This document shows, piece after piece, positions 1 to 7,782 of a DNA stretch of 64,000 nucleotides. Each line of letters starts with the position of its first letter. Within the stretch, counting starts at the first letter, position 1. Made by a program: the position numbers and the translations under genes. Origin of the DNA: Bacillus_BA songklensis (GTDB taxonomy: Bacteria > Bacillota > Bacilli > Bacillales > Bacillaceae_H); assembly GCF_042649685.1 (NCBI RefSeq), contig NZ_JBHRZT010000052.1, positions 186,001-250,000 on the forward strand. The letters run 5' to 3'. Below the pieces are notes generated by a model, which worked only from the letters and a program-made list of their open reading frames with translations, was not told where the DNA came from and searched no databases.

Positions 1-521
1 TGCAAGCTCGCTAATTTCTTTTGGAAAGTGTTTGAAACATCAACGAAAAAATGCGGTTTATGAAAGCCGTTTATCATATAATAATGAAGAGCAGCGGGAC
101 GGTGAGCAGGCTGTTTTTCTTCATCTTCATAATTTCGGATTCCTGCAGAAAACATAGCCTCTTCTACGATTTTGGCGCAGTTCCCATGATCAGGGTGCCG
201 ATCCTCATAATACGGGGCAAAAATAAGTTTTGGCCGATATGTACGAATGATCGAGACAACCTTTCGAATGTGATCTTCCGTTAAAAAAAGCCCCCTGTCC
301 GGGATGGAAAGGTGAACGCGTTTATGGATGCCTAAAATATGTGACGCTTTTTCCGCTTCTTGCTTTCGTCGTTCTACCGTCCCGTTTGAAGAAAGCTCCG
401 CATGGGTAAGATCGCAAACGCCTACCTTCAGCCCTTCCTCCGCAAATTTGGCAATGGTTCCGCCCATACCGATTTCTACATCATCGGCATGAGCCCCGAA
501 TGCTAATACGTCTAGTTGCAT
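1..521 (-). CDS. bshB1: Bacillithiol biosynthesis deacetylase BshB1 (C-terminus cut by window edge)
   Basis: Zn-dependent deacetylase of the PIG-L/LmbE family. It removes the acetyl group from GlcNAc-malate to give GlcN-malate, the second step of bacillithiol synthesis, in the cytosol. The reading frame begins MQLDVLAFGAHADDVEIGMG and holds the metal-binding HADD motif near residues 11-14 and RHPDHGN near residue 110. About 173 of the usual 235 or so residues are present; the rest lies beyond base 1. The start lies 3 nt beyond the mgsA stop, so the gene is probably in the dapB-mgsA-bshB1 operon, the order known from B. subtilis. Confidence 0.93.
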   Translation of the reverse strand, partial: MQLDVLAFGAHADDVEIGMGGTIAKFAEEGLKVGVCDLTHAELSSNGTVERRKQEAEKASHILGIHKRVHLSIPDRGLFLTEDHIRKVVSIIRTYRPKLIFAPYYEDRHPDHGNCAKIVEEAMFSAGIRNYEDEEKQPAHRPAALHYYMINGFHKPHFFVDVSNTFQKKLASL

Positions 522-524
522 AGC

Positions 525-935
525 TTATTCTCCTTGCTGTCCATGAATAATGGAGCGCCATTTCAAATCGCCGCGCTCAAGCCCATGGATTAAAATTTCG
601 GCTGTCCCCATGTTCGTAGCAAGCGGCACTGCATACACATCGCAAAGGCGCATTAATGCTGAAACATCTGGCTCATGCGGCTGAGCAGTGAGCGGGTCAC
701 GGAAGAAAATGACCATGTCCATCTTATTTTGGGCAATGAGTGCTCCAATTTCCTGATCGCCGCCTAAAGGGCCTGATTGGAAGCGATGTACGCGAAGTCC
801 TGTTGCCTCCATGATTTTCAATCCTGTTGTTCCGGTGGCATAAAGCGCATGTTTTTCCAGAACATATTTATATGCCGTCGTAAACTGAACCATATCGTTT
901 TTCTTTTTATCATGTGCAATTAAGGCGATTTTCAT
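525..935 (-). CDS. mgsA: Methylglyoxal synthase
   Basis: Converts dihydroxyacetone phosphate to methylglyoxal plus phosphate, a bypass that relieves sugar-phosphate stress. The 136-residue product has the family signatures SGPLGGDQEIGALIA, which carries the catalytic Asp in GDQ, and FFRDPLTAQPHEPD, which carries the phosphate-binding region and the His. I placed the start at the ATG at 935 (MKIALIAHDKKK) because a GGGGAGAG ribosome binding site sits just upstream; a longer in-frame reading to 959 overlaps dapB and has no such site. It lies 16 nt after dapB and 3 nt before bshB1, consistent with one transcript. Confidence 0.95.
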   Translation of the reverse strand: MKIALIAHDKKKNDMVQFTTAYKYVLEKHALYATGTTGLKIMEATGLRVHRFQSGPLGGDQEIGALIAQNKMDMVIFFRDPLTAQPHEPDVSALMRLCDVYAVPLATNMGTAEILIHGLERGDLKWRSIIHGQQGE

Positions 936-951
936 TGTTTGGTTCTCTCCC

Positions 952-1752
952 CTATTCAATGATATTTTCTAAGCCGTAAATAAGCGTGTCAACGGCCATT
1001 ACCGTATCAACGGCTAATTTTACTCCCGACATGAAGGAAGCGCGGTTGTATGAATCGTGACGTATTGTTAATGACTGACCAAATCCGCCGAACAACACTT
1101 CTTGGTGCGCAATTAAGCCCGGAAGGCGGACGCTATGAAGATGAATACCATCGTAATTGGCACCGCGAGCACCTGGTAACAGTTCCGTTTCTTCCGGATG
1201 TCCTTGTTGTTTTGTCTCACGTACTTGTGCAATAAGTTCCGCTGTTTTTAGGCCTGTTCCTGACGGAGCGTCCAGCTTTTGGTCATGATGAAGCTCAATG
1301 ATTTCGACATCACTGAAGTATTTGGCGGCCATTTGTGAGAACTTCATCATGAGAATGGCTCCAATGGCGAAATTCGGTGCAATGATACAGCCAATCCCTT
1401 TTTCTTCGGCTGCTTGTCTCAACTCCTGCAAATCTTCTTCCGAAAAGCCGGTTGTCCCTACAACTGCCCGCATACCGTACTCCAGCGCTTTTTTCGTATG
1501 GAAGCGTCCAATTTCAGGAGTGGTTAAATCCACTAACACATCGGCCTCCACTTCTTGAAAGCATTTTTCGATATCCGTGTAAATCGGTGCTTTTAAAGAA
1601 GGTAGCCCTTCGATATCACTTATGTATTTTCCATCATGAATACGGTCGACAGCTGCGGCTAGCTCAAAATGGTCCGTTTCCTGGATTAATTTCAACGCTT
1701 CTTGTCCCATTCTTCCGCGAGGTCCTGCTAATACAATACGTATCTGTTTCAT
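952..1752 (-). CDS. dapB: 4-hydroxy-tetrahydrodipicolinate reductase
   Basis: NAD(P)H-dependent reductase of the diaminopimelate/lysine pathway, supplying peptidoglycan and, through dipicolinate, spores. The 266-residue protein has the N-terminal Rossmann motif GPRGRMGQEA (residues 10-19), the GTTGFSEEDL segment and the substrate-binding stretch ELHHDQKLDAPSGTGLKTAE with its catalytic His and Lys. Its ATG overlaps the ypjD stop by one base (TAATG), implying translational coupling. Two later pathway genes, dapH and ykuR, lie at the other end of this window. No lysine riboswitch is visible upstream. Confidence 0.97.
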   Translation of the reverse strand: MKQIRIVLAGPRGRMGQEALKLIQETDHFELAAAVDRIHDGKYISDIEGLPSLKAPIYTDIEKCFQEVEADVLVDLTTPEIGRFHTKKALEYGMRAVVGTTGFSEEDLQELRQAAEEKGIGCIIAPNFAIGAILMMKFSQMAAKYFSDVEIIELHHDQKLDAPSGTGLKTAELIAQVRETKQQGHPEETELLPGARGANYDGIHLHSVRLPGLIAHQEVLFGGFGQSLTIRHDSYNRASFMSGVKLAVDTVMAVDTLIYGLENIIE

Positions 1753-2102
1753 TATGCTTGCTCCTTTTCTGTTTCATTTTCTTTTTTTGTCCAGCGATCT
1801 TTATCTCTTGTATTAAATTTATGCATAACCATATCATGTGCTTGCCGCAAATCAATGTCCAACGAATTGGCAAAGCAAATGAGAACAAATAAAAGATCGC
1901 CCAGCTCTTCCTCAACTGTACGTTCTTTTTCTGTTTTTTTCTTTGGTTTTTCTCCGTAATAATGGTTAATTTCACGTGCTAATTCGCCGAGCTCTTCCGT
2001 CATGCGGGCAAGCATCGCCAACGGGCTGAAGTAGCCTTCTTTAAACTGGCTTATGTATTGATCCACTTCTTGCTGCATTTCCTTCATTGTCTTTTCTGCC
2101 AT
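1752..2102 (-). CDS. ypjD: MazG-like nucleotide pyrophosphohydrolase YpjD
   Basis: 116-residue all-alpha NTP pyrophosphatase of the MazG superfamily; it probably hydrolyses non-canonical or excess nucleoside triphosphates, though its physiological substrate is not established. The metal-binding helices are visible as EELGELAREINHYYG (about residues 36-50) and EEELGDLLFVLICFANSLDI, which gives the typical ExxE...ExxD pattern. It is first in the ypjD-dapB-mgsA-bshB1 group, the same order as in B. subtilis, and its stop overlaps the dapB start. ypjC is divergent at 2302, so the intervening 200 bp should hold both promoters. Confidence 0.9.
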   Translation of the reverse strand: MAEKTMKEMQQEVDQYISQFKEGYFSPLAMLARMTEELGELAREINHYYGEKPKKKTEKERTVEEELGDLLFVLICFANSLDIDLRQAHDMVMHKFNTRDKDRWTKKENETEKEQA

Positions 2103-2301
2103 CGATATTCACCTCATTTACATTCTCTTTACATGTTAGCCAAATGAAGCATTTTTGACAAACATTTAAATTGGTTTTATTCTTTTACATTGGTGAAAAG
2201 ATAGTGTTGAAGCTTTCATTTTTGACGCATTCGTTTGTAAGTATTAAAACTTTCAACTATTATGAAATAGTAGCCAATATCACCAAATGCAGGAGGTACA
2301 T

Positions 2302-3174
2302 ATGTTAAAAGGGCTAAAGATACCAAACATCTTTTTTATTTTGCTTGGCTCAGCCATTTTCGCTTTCGGACTAGTTAATTTTAACATGCAGAATAACTTA
2401 GCAGAAGGCGGGTTTACAGGAATTACGCTGCTTTTATATTTTCTATTTAATATTGATCCTTCCATTACAAACTTAGTTCTAAACATTCCGCTCTTTTTTG
2501 TGGGGTGGAAGCTGCTTGGACGTACATCCTTTTTCTATACAATGCTTGGCGTAGTCAGCTTGTCTTTGTTTTTATCAATATTCCAGCGATATCCCGTTGA
2601 GATGCCGCTAAAAGACGACATGACACTTGCAGCATTGTTTGCCGGTGTTTTTATCGGGGTCGGCCTGGGAATTATATTCCGAAACGGAGGCACGACCGGC
2701 GGAGTCGATATCATTGCCCGTCTTGTTCAAAAATATGTCGGGTGGAACATGGGAAAGACGATGTTTTTATTCGACCTTGTCGTCATCACTCTTTCCTGGC
2801 TGCTATATCTAGATTATAAAGAAGCAATGTATACACTTGTAGCTGTTTTTGTAGCAGCAAGAGTGATTGATTTTATGCAAGAAGGGGCTTATTCGGCCAG
2901 AGGAGCTACCATCATCTCGAATCGCAATGAGGAAATCTCCCAAAAAATCATGAAAGAGATGGATCGTGGAGTCACAGTTTTAAAAGGTCAAGGTTCTTTC
3001 TCAAGGCAAGATTTGAATGTCTTATACTGTGTTGTAAGCAGAAATGAAATCTTTCGCTTAAAGCAAGTCATTACCTCGATTGATCCCCATGCATTCGTAG
3101 CCGTTAGCGATGTACATGACGTAATGGGTGAAGGCTTTACACTGGACGAAAACAAAATGCCCATTGAAAGGTAA
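2302..3174 (+). CDS. ypjC: YitT family membrane protein YpjC (DUF2179)
   Basis: Integral membrane protein of the YitT family: about five hydrophobic segments in the first 190 residues, then a cytoplasmic DUF2179 domain (from about ARGATIISNRNEEISQK to the end). Its biochemical role is not known. I chose the ATG at 2302 (MLKGLKIPNIF) because AGGAGG sits 6 nt upstream; the earlier in-frame ATG at 2287 would place that site inside the gene. In B. subtilis ypjC lies beside ypjD; here it points the other way. A repeat element begins right after its stop codon. Confidence 0.88.
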   Translation: MLKGLKIPNIFFILLGSAIFAFGLVNFNMQNNLAEGGFTGITLLLYFLFNIDPSITNLVLNIPLFFVGWKLLGRTSFFYTMLGVVSLSLFLSIFQRYPVEMPLKDDMTLAALFAGVFIGVGLGIIFRNGGTTGGVDIIARLVQKYVGWNMGKTMFLFDLVVITLSWLLYLDYKEAMYTLVAVFVAARVIDFMQEGAYSARGATIISNRNEEISQKIMKEMDRGVTVLKGQGSFSRQDLNVLYCVVSRNEIFRLKQVITSIDPHAFVAVSDVHDVMGEGFTLDENKMPIER

Positions 3175-3300
3175 AACGAAAGGCGGAGAAAGCCGGCTTA
3201 AACCGATAGGATGTTGGAGCTTCTGAGAAGGAGTCGCTTTTTGACTCCGCAGGAAGAAGCGAAACAGCCGTACGGTTTGGCTTTTGCAGCTGGACAATCA
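3175..3300 (+). repeat. Structured intergenic repeat, copy R1
   Basis: First of three related elements in this window. It begins right after the ypjC stop and ends with CAGCTGGACAA. Nested stems are visible: AAAGCC (3189-3194) with GGCTTT (3279-3284), AAACCG (3200-3205) with CGGTTT (3273-3278), GCTTC (3219-3223) with GAAGC (3256-3260), and GGAGTC (3230-3235) with GACTCC (3243-3248). The same stems occur in R2 and R3 with different bases, so the fold is conserved more than the sequence. Function unknown; no coding potential. Confidence 0.75.
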
Positions 3301-3422
3301 AGAAAAGCGGAGGCGACTGTTCAATCTTGAGAGACGTTGGAACTTCTGACCGGGAAACCGTTCTTTGGTTTCATGGGCAGAAGTGAAACGACCGAAAGAT
3401 TAGGAGCCGGAGCTAGACAATT
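3301..3422 (+). repeat. Structured intergenic repeat, copy R2 (tandem with R1)
   Basis: Second copy, directly following R1. It shares the motifs GTTGGAACTTCTGA, AGAAGTGAAACGACCG and the end AGCTAGACAA. Stems: AATCTT (3323-3328) with AAGATT (3396-3401), ACTTCTG (3342-3348) with CAGAAGT (3378-3384), and GAAACC (3354-3359) with GGTTTC (3367-3372). The apical and outer stems use different bases from R1 while keeping pairing. Function unknown. Confidence 0.75.
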
Positions 3423-3451
3423 TCAACATGCACCTTATACTTTCTTGCAGA

Positions 3452-3489
3452 GTGAAAAAGCCGCTGTCTTTTTAAACAGCGGCTTTTTG
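3452..3489. terminator. Bidirectional terminator between ypjC/R1-R2 and yugP
   Basis: The hairpin AAAAGCCGCTG / CAGCGGCTTTTT is flanked by A and T runs on both sides, so it can end transcription from either strand. It lies 3 nt from the yugP stop and behind the R1-R2 repeats. Confidence 0.85.
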
Positions 3490-3491
3490 CG

Positions 3492-4172
3492 TTAATCTTC
3501 GTTATTTGCCATACCTGTATAAATCAATACAAGACGAACCAGTTCTAGTACTGCTACTGCTGCAGCGGCTACATAAGTTAAGGCAGCCGCATTCAACACT
3601 TTACGTGTACGACGCTCTTCTTCGTTGCGAATGATGCCTGATGCTACTAATTGATCCATTGCACGGCTGGATGCATTAAACTCAACCGGCAATGTCACAA
3701 CTTGGAACAGCACGGCTGCTGCCATAAATAAAATCCCAAGCAGCAGCATACCGCTTAATTGAGCGAAAATCCCGATCATAATAAAAATCCATGATAAGTT
3801 AGAACCGAAGTTTGCAACCGGTACTAATGCATGCCGAAAACGTAAAAACGCATACCCTTGTGCGTCCTGGATTGCATGGCCGACTTCATGGGCTGCTACG
3901 GCAGCACCGGCTACAGAATGACCATAATAGTTTTCCTGTGATAAACGAACCGTCTTAGAGCGAGGATCATAGTGATCGGATAGAAAGCCTCCAACCGCTT
4001 CTACCTGTACATTATAAAGGCCATTTTCGTCTAAAATACGTCTAGCTACTTCTGCACCGGTTACTCCCGATGTGTTAGCAACGCGAGAGTACTTTTTATA
4101 AGCACCTCTTACTTTCATTTGCGCCCAAATCGGCAATAGGATGATAAGAATAAAGTAAAGCAAATAACCCAT
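3492..4172 (-). CDS. yugP: Zinc metallopeptidase of the YugP family
   Basis: 226-residue membrane-anchored putative neutral zinc metallopeptidase. An N-terminal hydrophobic segment (residues 2-18) is followed by the zincin motif HEVGH at residues 95-99 and two further hydrophobic stretches (about 120-160 and 200-222). The substrate is not known for this family. In B. subtilis yugP lies elsewhere; here it sits between ypjC and ypjB, where B. subtilis has neither this gene nor this orientation. It is preceded on the same strand by ypjB with a gap of about 75 bp. Confidence 0.9.
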   Translation of the reverse strand: MGYLLYFILIILLPIWAQMKVRGAYKKYSRVANTSGVTGAEVARRILDENGLYNVQVEAVGGFLSDHYDPRSKTVRLSQENYYGHSVAGAAVAAHEVGHAIQDAQGYAFLRFRHALVPVANFGSNLSWIFIMIGIFAQLSGMLLLGILFMAAAVLFQVVTLPVEFNASSRAMDQLVASGIIRNEEERRTRKVLNAAALTYVAAAAVAVLELVRLVLIYTGMANNED

Positions 4173-4248
4173 TATAAAGCCTCCAGCATTAAAATTTTCT
4201 TACTATCATTTTAGTCAATCCATTCATTTTCTGTCAATTTATAAGCCT

Positions 4249-5016
4249 TTAAGGAGTCGTATATTGTATTTTATCTCCCCTATATTTTCTCCAAGCAACA
4301 TACGATAATGTAAAGATAATAACACTGCCTGTTGTTACCATCATCCATATAAGGGAAGGATTCACTTCTTCTTCTTTCATCTTATGAAACAAATTCTGCA
4401 AGTCCTGTTCCATCTGATCCAACTGTTTCAAACGCGATTCTTCATTGACTGCTTCCGTCTGATTTAAAAAAGCTAAATGCGCATCCATGCGCTGCACATA
4501 TTCTCGTCTTATATCAACTTGAACGCTGGGCAAAATGGTTTCATATTGGTCTAAAAAGGAATGGAAATCATTTTGGAAAGCAAGCGAGTCCCCATCCGCA
4601 GCTGCTGTTTTCAATTGGCTGAATGCCCCCATAATGCTTCCTTCCATTTCTGTCCATAGGGGCTGGTGTTCACTTTGAAGTGCATCAACCAAAAGACGGA
4701 AACGAATAATCTTTCTTACCTTTTCCACTTTCTCCAATCCGTCATTTGCCAAAGCACCAACCGCTTCTTGATGAATGGCGGTTAACATTCGAATATTTTC
4801 CGGTGACAAATTAACCGTATCATGACGGGATTGCTCAAGTTTTTGAGGAAACTGTTCTAACAAAGCCGCCGCTTCTTCATAGCGTTCCTGTTTTGTAAGC
4901 TGCAATGCCTCATCAGATAAATTATTGAGCGAATCCCAACTTGTTGTTTTTGCATATGCCAGCGGTTGGAGGCTCAATAAAATAAGCAACACCATCACGA
5001 CGATTTTCCCTTTCAT
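4249..5016 (-). CDS. ypjB: Sporulation protein YpjB
   Basis: 255-residue protein with a signal peptide (MKGKIVVMVLLILLSLQPLAYA), a mostly helical extracytoplasmic domain rich in charged residues, and a C-terminal membrane helix (LIWMMVTTGSVIIFTLSYVA) followed by a short basic tail. This is the architecture of YpjB, a family annotated as sporulation-associated with no known biochemical activity. In B. subtilis ypjB lies next to ypjA and the qcr operon; neither is present here, and the synteny break falls between this gene and ylbC. Confidence 0.85.
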   Translation of the reverse strand: MKGKIVVMVLLILLSLQPLAYAKTTSWDSLNNLSDEALQLTKQERYEEAAALLEQFPQKLEQSRHDTVNLSPENIRMLTAIHQEAVGALANDGLEKVEKVRKIIRFRLLVDALQSEHQPLWTEMEGSIMGAFSQLKTAAADGDSLAFQNDFHSFLDQYETILPSVQVDIRREYVQRMDAHLAFLNQTEAVNEESRLKQLDQMEQDLQNLFHKMKEEEVNPSLIWMMVTTGSVIIFTLSYVAWRKYRGDKIQYTTP

Positions 5017-5087
5017 TCTTGTCCCTCCTCTAAGTTCTAATAAACTTTATGTAGAGGTGGACAAGAGTAGACCTGTTTCTTTTTCGA

Positions 5088-6119
5088 TTACGGCAATGTT
5101 CGGATAAAGTTTTGAGTGTAATATTTTTGGTACACGCCGACCCCTAAATAAGTGAAATCCTTATTTAACAATGCCTTTCGATGCCCCTCGCTGTTAAGCC
5201 ACCCTTCAACGGCGGCTGCGCCGTCCTGATATTGTGCCGCAATGTTTTCCCTGGCCATTGTAAATGGAACATTCCCCTCTTTTAGCCGGTTTCCCAGGTC
5301 ACCTTCTATCGGGGACACATGGGAAAAATATCGATGATCACTCATATCTTTACTATGTTTATAAGCAACATTCGCCGCTTTCTCGTTCCATAGAAGAGGT
5401 TTTAGTTCATGATGGGCTCTTATCACGTTTGTAATATCCAGGATTTGCTTTTCTGCCCCTTCCTCCACTTGATGCCATTGTTGATCATCCAATGGCTTCG
5501 GATTCACCAGCGGACCTCGATAAGAGAGCTCATACGGACGCTGCTTTAGTAATGTTTCTTCATCCATGATTCGTATACTTGATAATGTGTTTAAAAAATG
5601 ATCGAAATATAACTGGACAAACACTTGATTATAACGAACGAGAGGGCTTTTTTGCTGATCTTCACCGGAAAGCTCAAATCGGTAGTCTCCACCGTTATAA
5701 TCCAGCTGGACCTCCGAGTCCATTGAAACTTTCTTCTCTAAGTCGTCCCGCTGCTCTCCGATTTGGAACGGGGCTGCATCCAATTCGTCACCAGTCGCAT
5801 ATACGGTGACGACCCTGCTGTCTGCTATTCCAATTTGCATATAAGAACTTACACCATTTTTATAAATCCACCACTCATAATCATAAGCCGATGGATCAAT
5901 TCGTTCCGGCTCGCCAAGCATGCCAATGATCTCTTCTTGGTTTTTCCCCATAAATTGAAAGATATTTTCCCCTTCAATGGATTTATTTACTTTCTGTTCG
6001 ACACGCTCTTGCTGCTGTTCGAGAGAAAAATTCGCTTCTTTAGATTGAAACACAGGAAGAGAATTATAAATATATAAAAAAAGGGCAGTTACTACTAACA
6101 CAAACAAAATCTGTTTCAG
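5088..6119 (-). CDS. ylbC: CAP-domain protein YlbC (CAP-associated N-terminal domain); CTG start likely
   Basis: Extracytoplasmic protein with an N-terminal hydrophobic anchor (ILFVLVVTALFLYIYNSL), a CAP-associated domain around residues 60-200, and a C-terminal CAP/SCP-PR1 domain with LLWNEKAANVAYKHSKDM and a HRYFSHVSP segment. Function unknown. The first ATG or TTG in frame (6107) has no ribosome binding site at workable distance; AAGGAG at 6130-6135 is 10 nt before an in-frame CTG at 6119, giving LKQILFVLVV, so I place the start there. It is followed in B. subtilis-like order by ylbB and the cta genes. Confidence 0.85.
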   Translation of the reverse strand: MKQILFVLVVTALFLYIYNSLPVFQSKEANFSLEQQQERVEQKVNKSIEGENIFQFMGKNQEEIIGMLGEPERIDPSAYDYEWWIYKNGVSSYMQIGIADSRVVTVYATGDELDAAPFQIGEQRDDLEKKVSMDSEVQLDYNGGDYRFELSGEDQQKSPLVRYNQVFVQLYFDHFLNTLSSIRIMDEETLLKQRPYELSYRGPLVNPKPLDDQQWHQVEEGAEKQILDITNVIRAHHELKPLLWNEKAANVAYKHSKDMSDHRYFSHVSPIEGDLGNRLKEGNVPFTMARENIAAQYQDGAAAVEGWLNSEGHRKALLNKDFTYLGVGVYQKYYTQNFIRTLP

Positions 6120-6280
6120 CTTTTGGTCACTCCTTATTACTCATTGTATCTAATCTATATTCACCATCACCACAACTTCTTCCTTACTTTTTTAACACGA
6201 TTTTTCCATTCTTATACATATAAGGAACCTGAGTACCTACTTATACGTAATATAAAGCAATTGGGTTTCGTCTAGCTTCA

Positions 6281-6318
6281 AAAAAAGATCATCCAAAACA
6301 GATGGATGATCTTTTTTG
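6281..6318. terminator. Bidirectional terminator downstream of ylbB
   Basis: AAAAAAGATCATCC (6281-6294) pairs with GGATGATCTTTTTT (6304-6317), giving a 14-bp stem with runs of A and T at the base. It lies 2-3 nt from the ylbB stop and separates it from ylbC. Confidence 0.85.
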
Positions 6319-6319
6319 A

Positions 6320-6742
6320 CTATTGATGAAGAGGCTCCGAAATTTGAGTTAATGCTGAGCCTGCTTTTTGATCGGAATATTTATTGGTTGCCAAATCCCC
6401 CAGTGCCACAATCCCCACGAGCTGTCCATTTTCTACGACTGGTAGGCGACGAACCTGATGCTGTGCCATTAATTGCGCTGCTTGCTCCACAGATGCATCC
6501 GCTGAAACAGTGACTAAATGCCCGCTCATTACATCTGTTACTTTTTGGGAGTTCGGCTTTCGCTCAGCAATACCGCGGATGACTAAATCGCGGTCTGTAA
6601 TCATGCCCATTACTTGACCGTTTTCTACAATCGGAATTGCTCCTACATTAAGTTCTTTCATTTTGGATGCAACTTCATATACATTATCTAGAGTTGTACA
6701 CGCTTCTACGTTTGTCGTCATTACATCGCGAACTGTCTGCAT
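6320..6742 (-). CDS. ylbB: CBS-domain protein YlbB
   Basis: 140-residue protein made of two CBS modules: TVRDVMTTNVEACTTLDNVY through GMITDRDLVIRGIA, and KVTDVMSGHLVTVSADASVE through VGIVALGDLA. CBS pairs usually bind adenine nucleotides and act as energy or nucleotide sensors; the partner of YlbB is unknown. The start is the ATG at 6742, which has GGAGGAG 8-9 nt upstream; an upstream in-frame ATG at 6796 lacks a site. The ylbC-ylbB-ylbA-ctaG order matches B. subtilis. Confidence 0.92.
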   Translation of the reverse strand: MQTVRDVMTTNVEACTTLDNVYEVASKMKELNVGAIPIVENGQVMGMITDRDLVIRGIAERKPNSQKVTDVMSGHLVTVSADASVEQAAQLMAQHQVRRLPVVENGQLVGIVALGDLATNKYSDQKAGSALTQISEPLHQ

Positions 6743-6958
6743 TCGGTGAACTCCTCCTTTTTTCCCTTCCACTAAAAAGGCAATATGCCTTTTCATTCTA
6801 TAGTTTAGTCAAAAAGGTTCAATTTCTTCGAGGGAATTCGTTCCTCTTCAATAAGAATTTTCTTGAATTTCGTGAATATTACCCATCATTCCATTGCAAC
6901 TTCTTTCCATTCATACTATTATTAAGCAAGGGAGTATATGTTTTAGGAGGGAATACGG

Positions 6959-7318
6959 ATGAAATTTGAAAACACCGGAATTGAAAATTTAACAGCTGAT
7001 TTAAATCGCTTAGATGAAATAATGGAAGACCTTGGATTAGTACGTGCCGGCCAATGGGATTATGAGCGTGTTACATATGATCGTAAATTTGAAATTCAAA
7101 ATGACGTATACTATCTGCGTATTCAAGGATACGCCGTTGAGGGAGATGTTGGGGCACACCGTGCTGTCATCAAACTAATAACTCCATTACTTGGTAAGCA
7201 TTATTATCCCCATGGGGTAGAATATGGCGAAGGTGAAAATTTTCCAAAATCCCTTGTAGAGCAGTGCAAAAAAATACTTATTGATGTAAAAGCAAAAGTG
7301 GAAGCGGTTAACATATAA
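6959..7318 (+). CDS. YugN-like family protein
   Basis: 119-residue soluble protein of the YugN-like family. Its sequence (LTADLNRLDEIMEDLGLVRA, DYERVTYDRKFE, DVYYLRIQGYA) fits that family, whose function is unknown. Start ATG preceded by TAGGAGGGAAT. No signal peptide or membrane segment. It stands alone on the plus strand between minus-strand ylbB and ylbA-like genes, so it has its own promoter upstream of 6930 and ends at a palindromic repeat that resembles a terminator. Confidence 0.82.
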   Translation: MKFENTGIENLTADLNRLDEIMEDLGLVRAGQWDYERVTYDRKFEIQNDVYYLRIQGYAVEGDVGAHRAVIKLITPLLGKHYYPHGVEYGEGENFPKSLVEQCKKILIDVKAKVEAVNI

Positions 7319-7375
7319 TATTGGAGAGGCTGTTCCACAAGTCTCTAATCAATGACAAAAGTTCATCTTTACTGA

Positions 7376-7435
7376 AAGGCCCCGTCACGGAATCCTCTGA
7401 TTTTGATGGATTTCCATGACGGGGCCTCTTTTTGT
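7376..7435. repeat. Palindromic 3' repeat, copy a (also a terminator)
   Basis: GGCCCCGTCAcGGAaTCC pairs with GGAtTTCCaTGACGGGGCC around a 12-nt loop, followed on the plus strand by a T-rich tail. It is the most GC-rich member of a six-copy family in this window (copies b to f at 26303, 32177, 32281, 48745 and 56586). It lies between convergent yugN-like and ylbA-like genes and probably ends both transcripts. Confidence 0.75.
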
Positions 7436-7440
7436 TTACA

Positions 7441-7761
7441 TTATTCCACCAAAACCCTTTGAATGCGAATTCTTACATCTTGTACATTCAGTCCGGTCAA
7501 TAGCTGAAATTCTTGTTTGAGCATCTGTTGTAGTTCTTCGCATTTTATTAATAATGATCGAGTTAACGGTACAGCCACACTCACATCAAGATTGATGGCC
7601 GATTGATCAATATGGTGGCGTTGTTTAGCAGGCATGTTAAGGTTATAATGCAATAAGGACATACGGCGGTCAAATTTGCGTTTATACTCCTCGAAGCAAA
7701 TATTCAAGATCATCTCGGCAATGGAATGATGTACCGGAAATTCCTTCCTCTGCTTCGACAC
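7441..7761 (-). CDS. Small conserved protein in the ylbA position
   Basis: 106-residue soluble protein. Its C-terminal third (INLDVSVAVPLTRSLLIKCE, then LLTGLNVQDVRIRIQRV) has the alternating pattern seen in Asp23/Gls24-type domains, but the match is loose. It occupies the place of ylbA between ctaG and ylbB. I chose a GTG start at 7761 because AAGGAGGGG precedes it by about 6 nt; the ATG at 7782 has no site and sits directly on the stop of the truncated gene upstream. Function unknown. Confidence 0.6.
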   Translation of the reverse strand: MSKQRKEFPVHHSIAEMILNICFEEYKRKFDRRMSLLHYNLNMPAKQRHHIDQSAINLDVSVAVPLTRSLLIKCEELQQMLKQEFQLLTGLNVQDVRIRIQRVLVE

Positions 7762-7782
7762 AAAAAACCCCTCCTTTTCCAT

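Noticed and set aside
3175..3422. Tandem repeats as a CRISPR array
   Set aside because: Only two degenerate 120-nt units, no short identical repeats with unique spacers and no cas genes.
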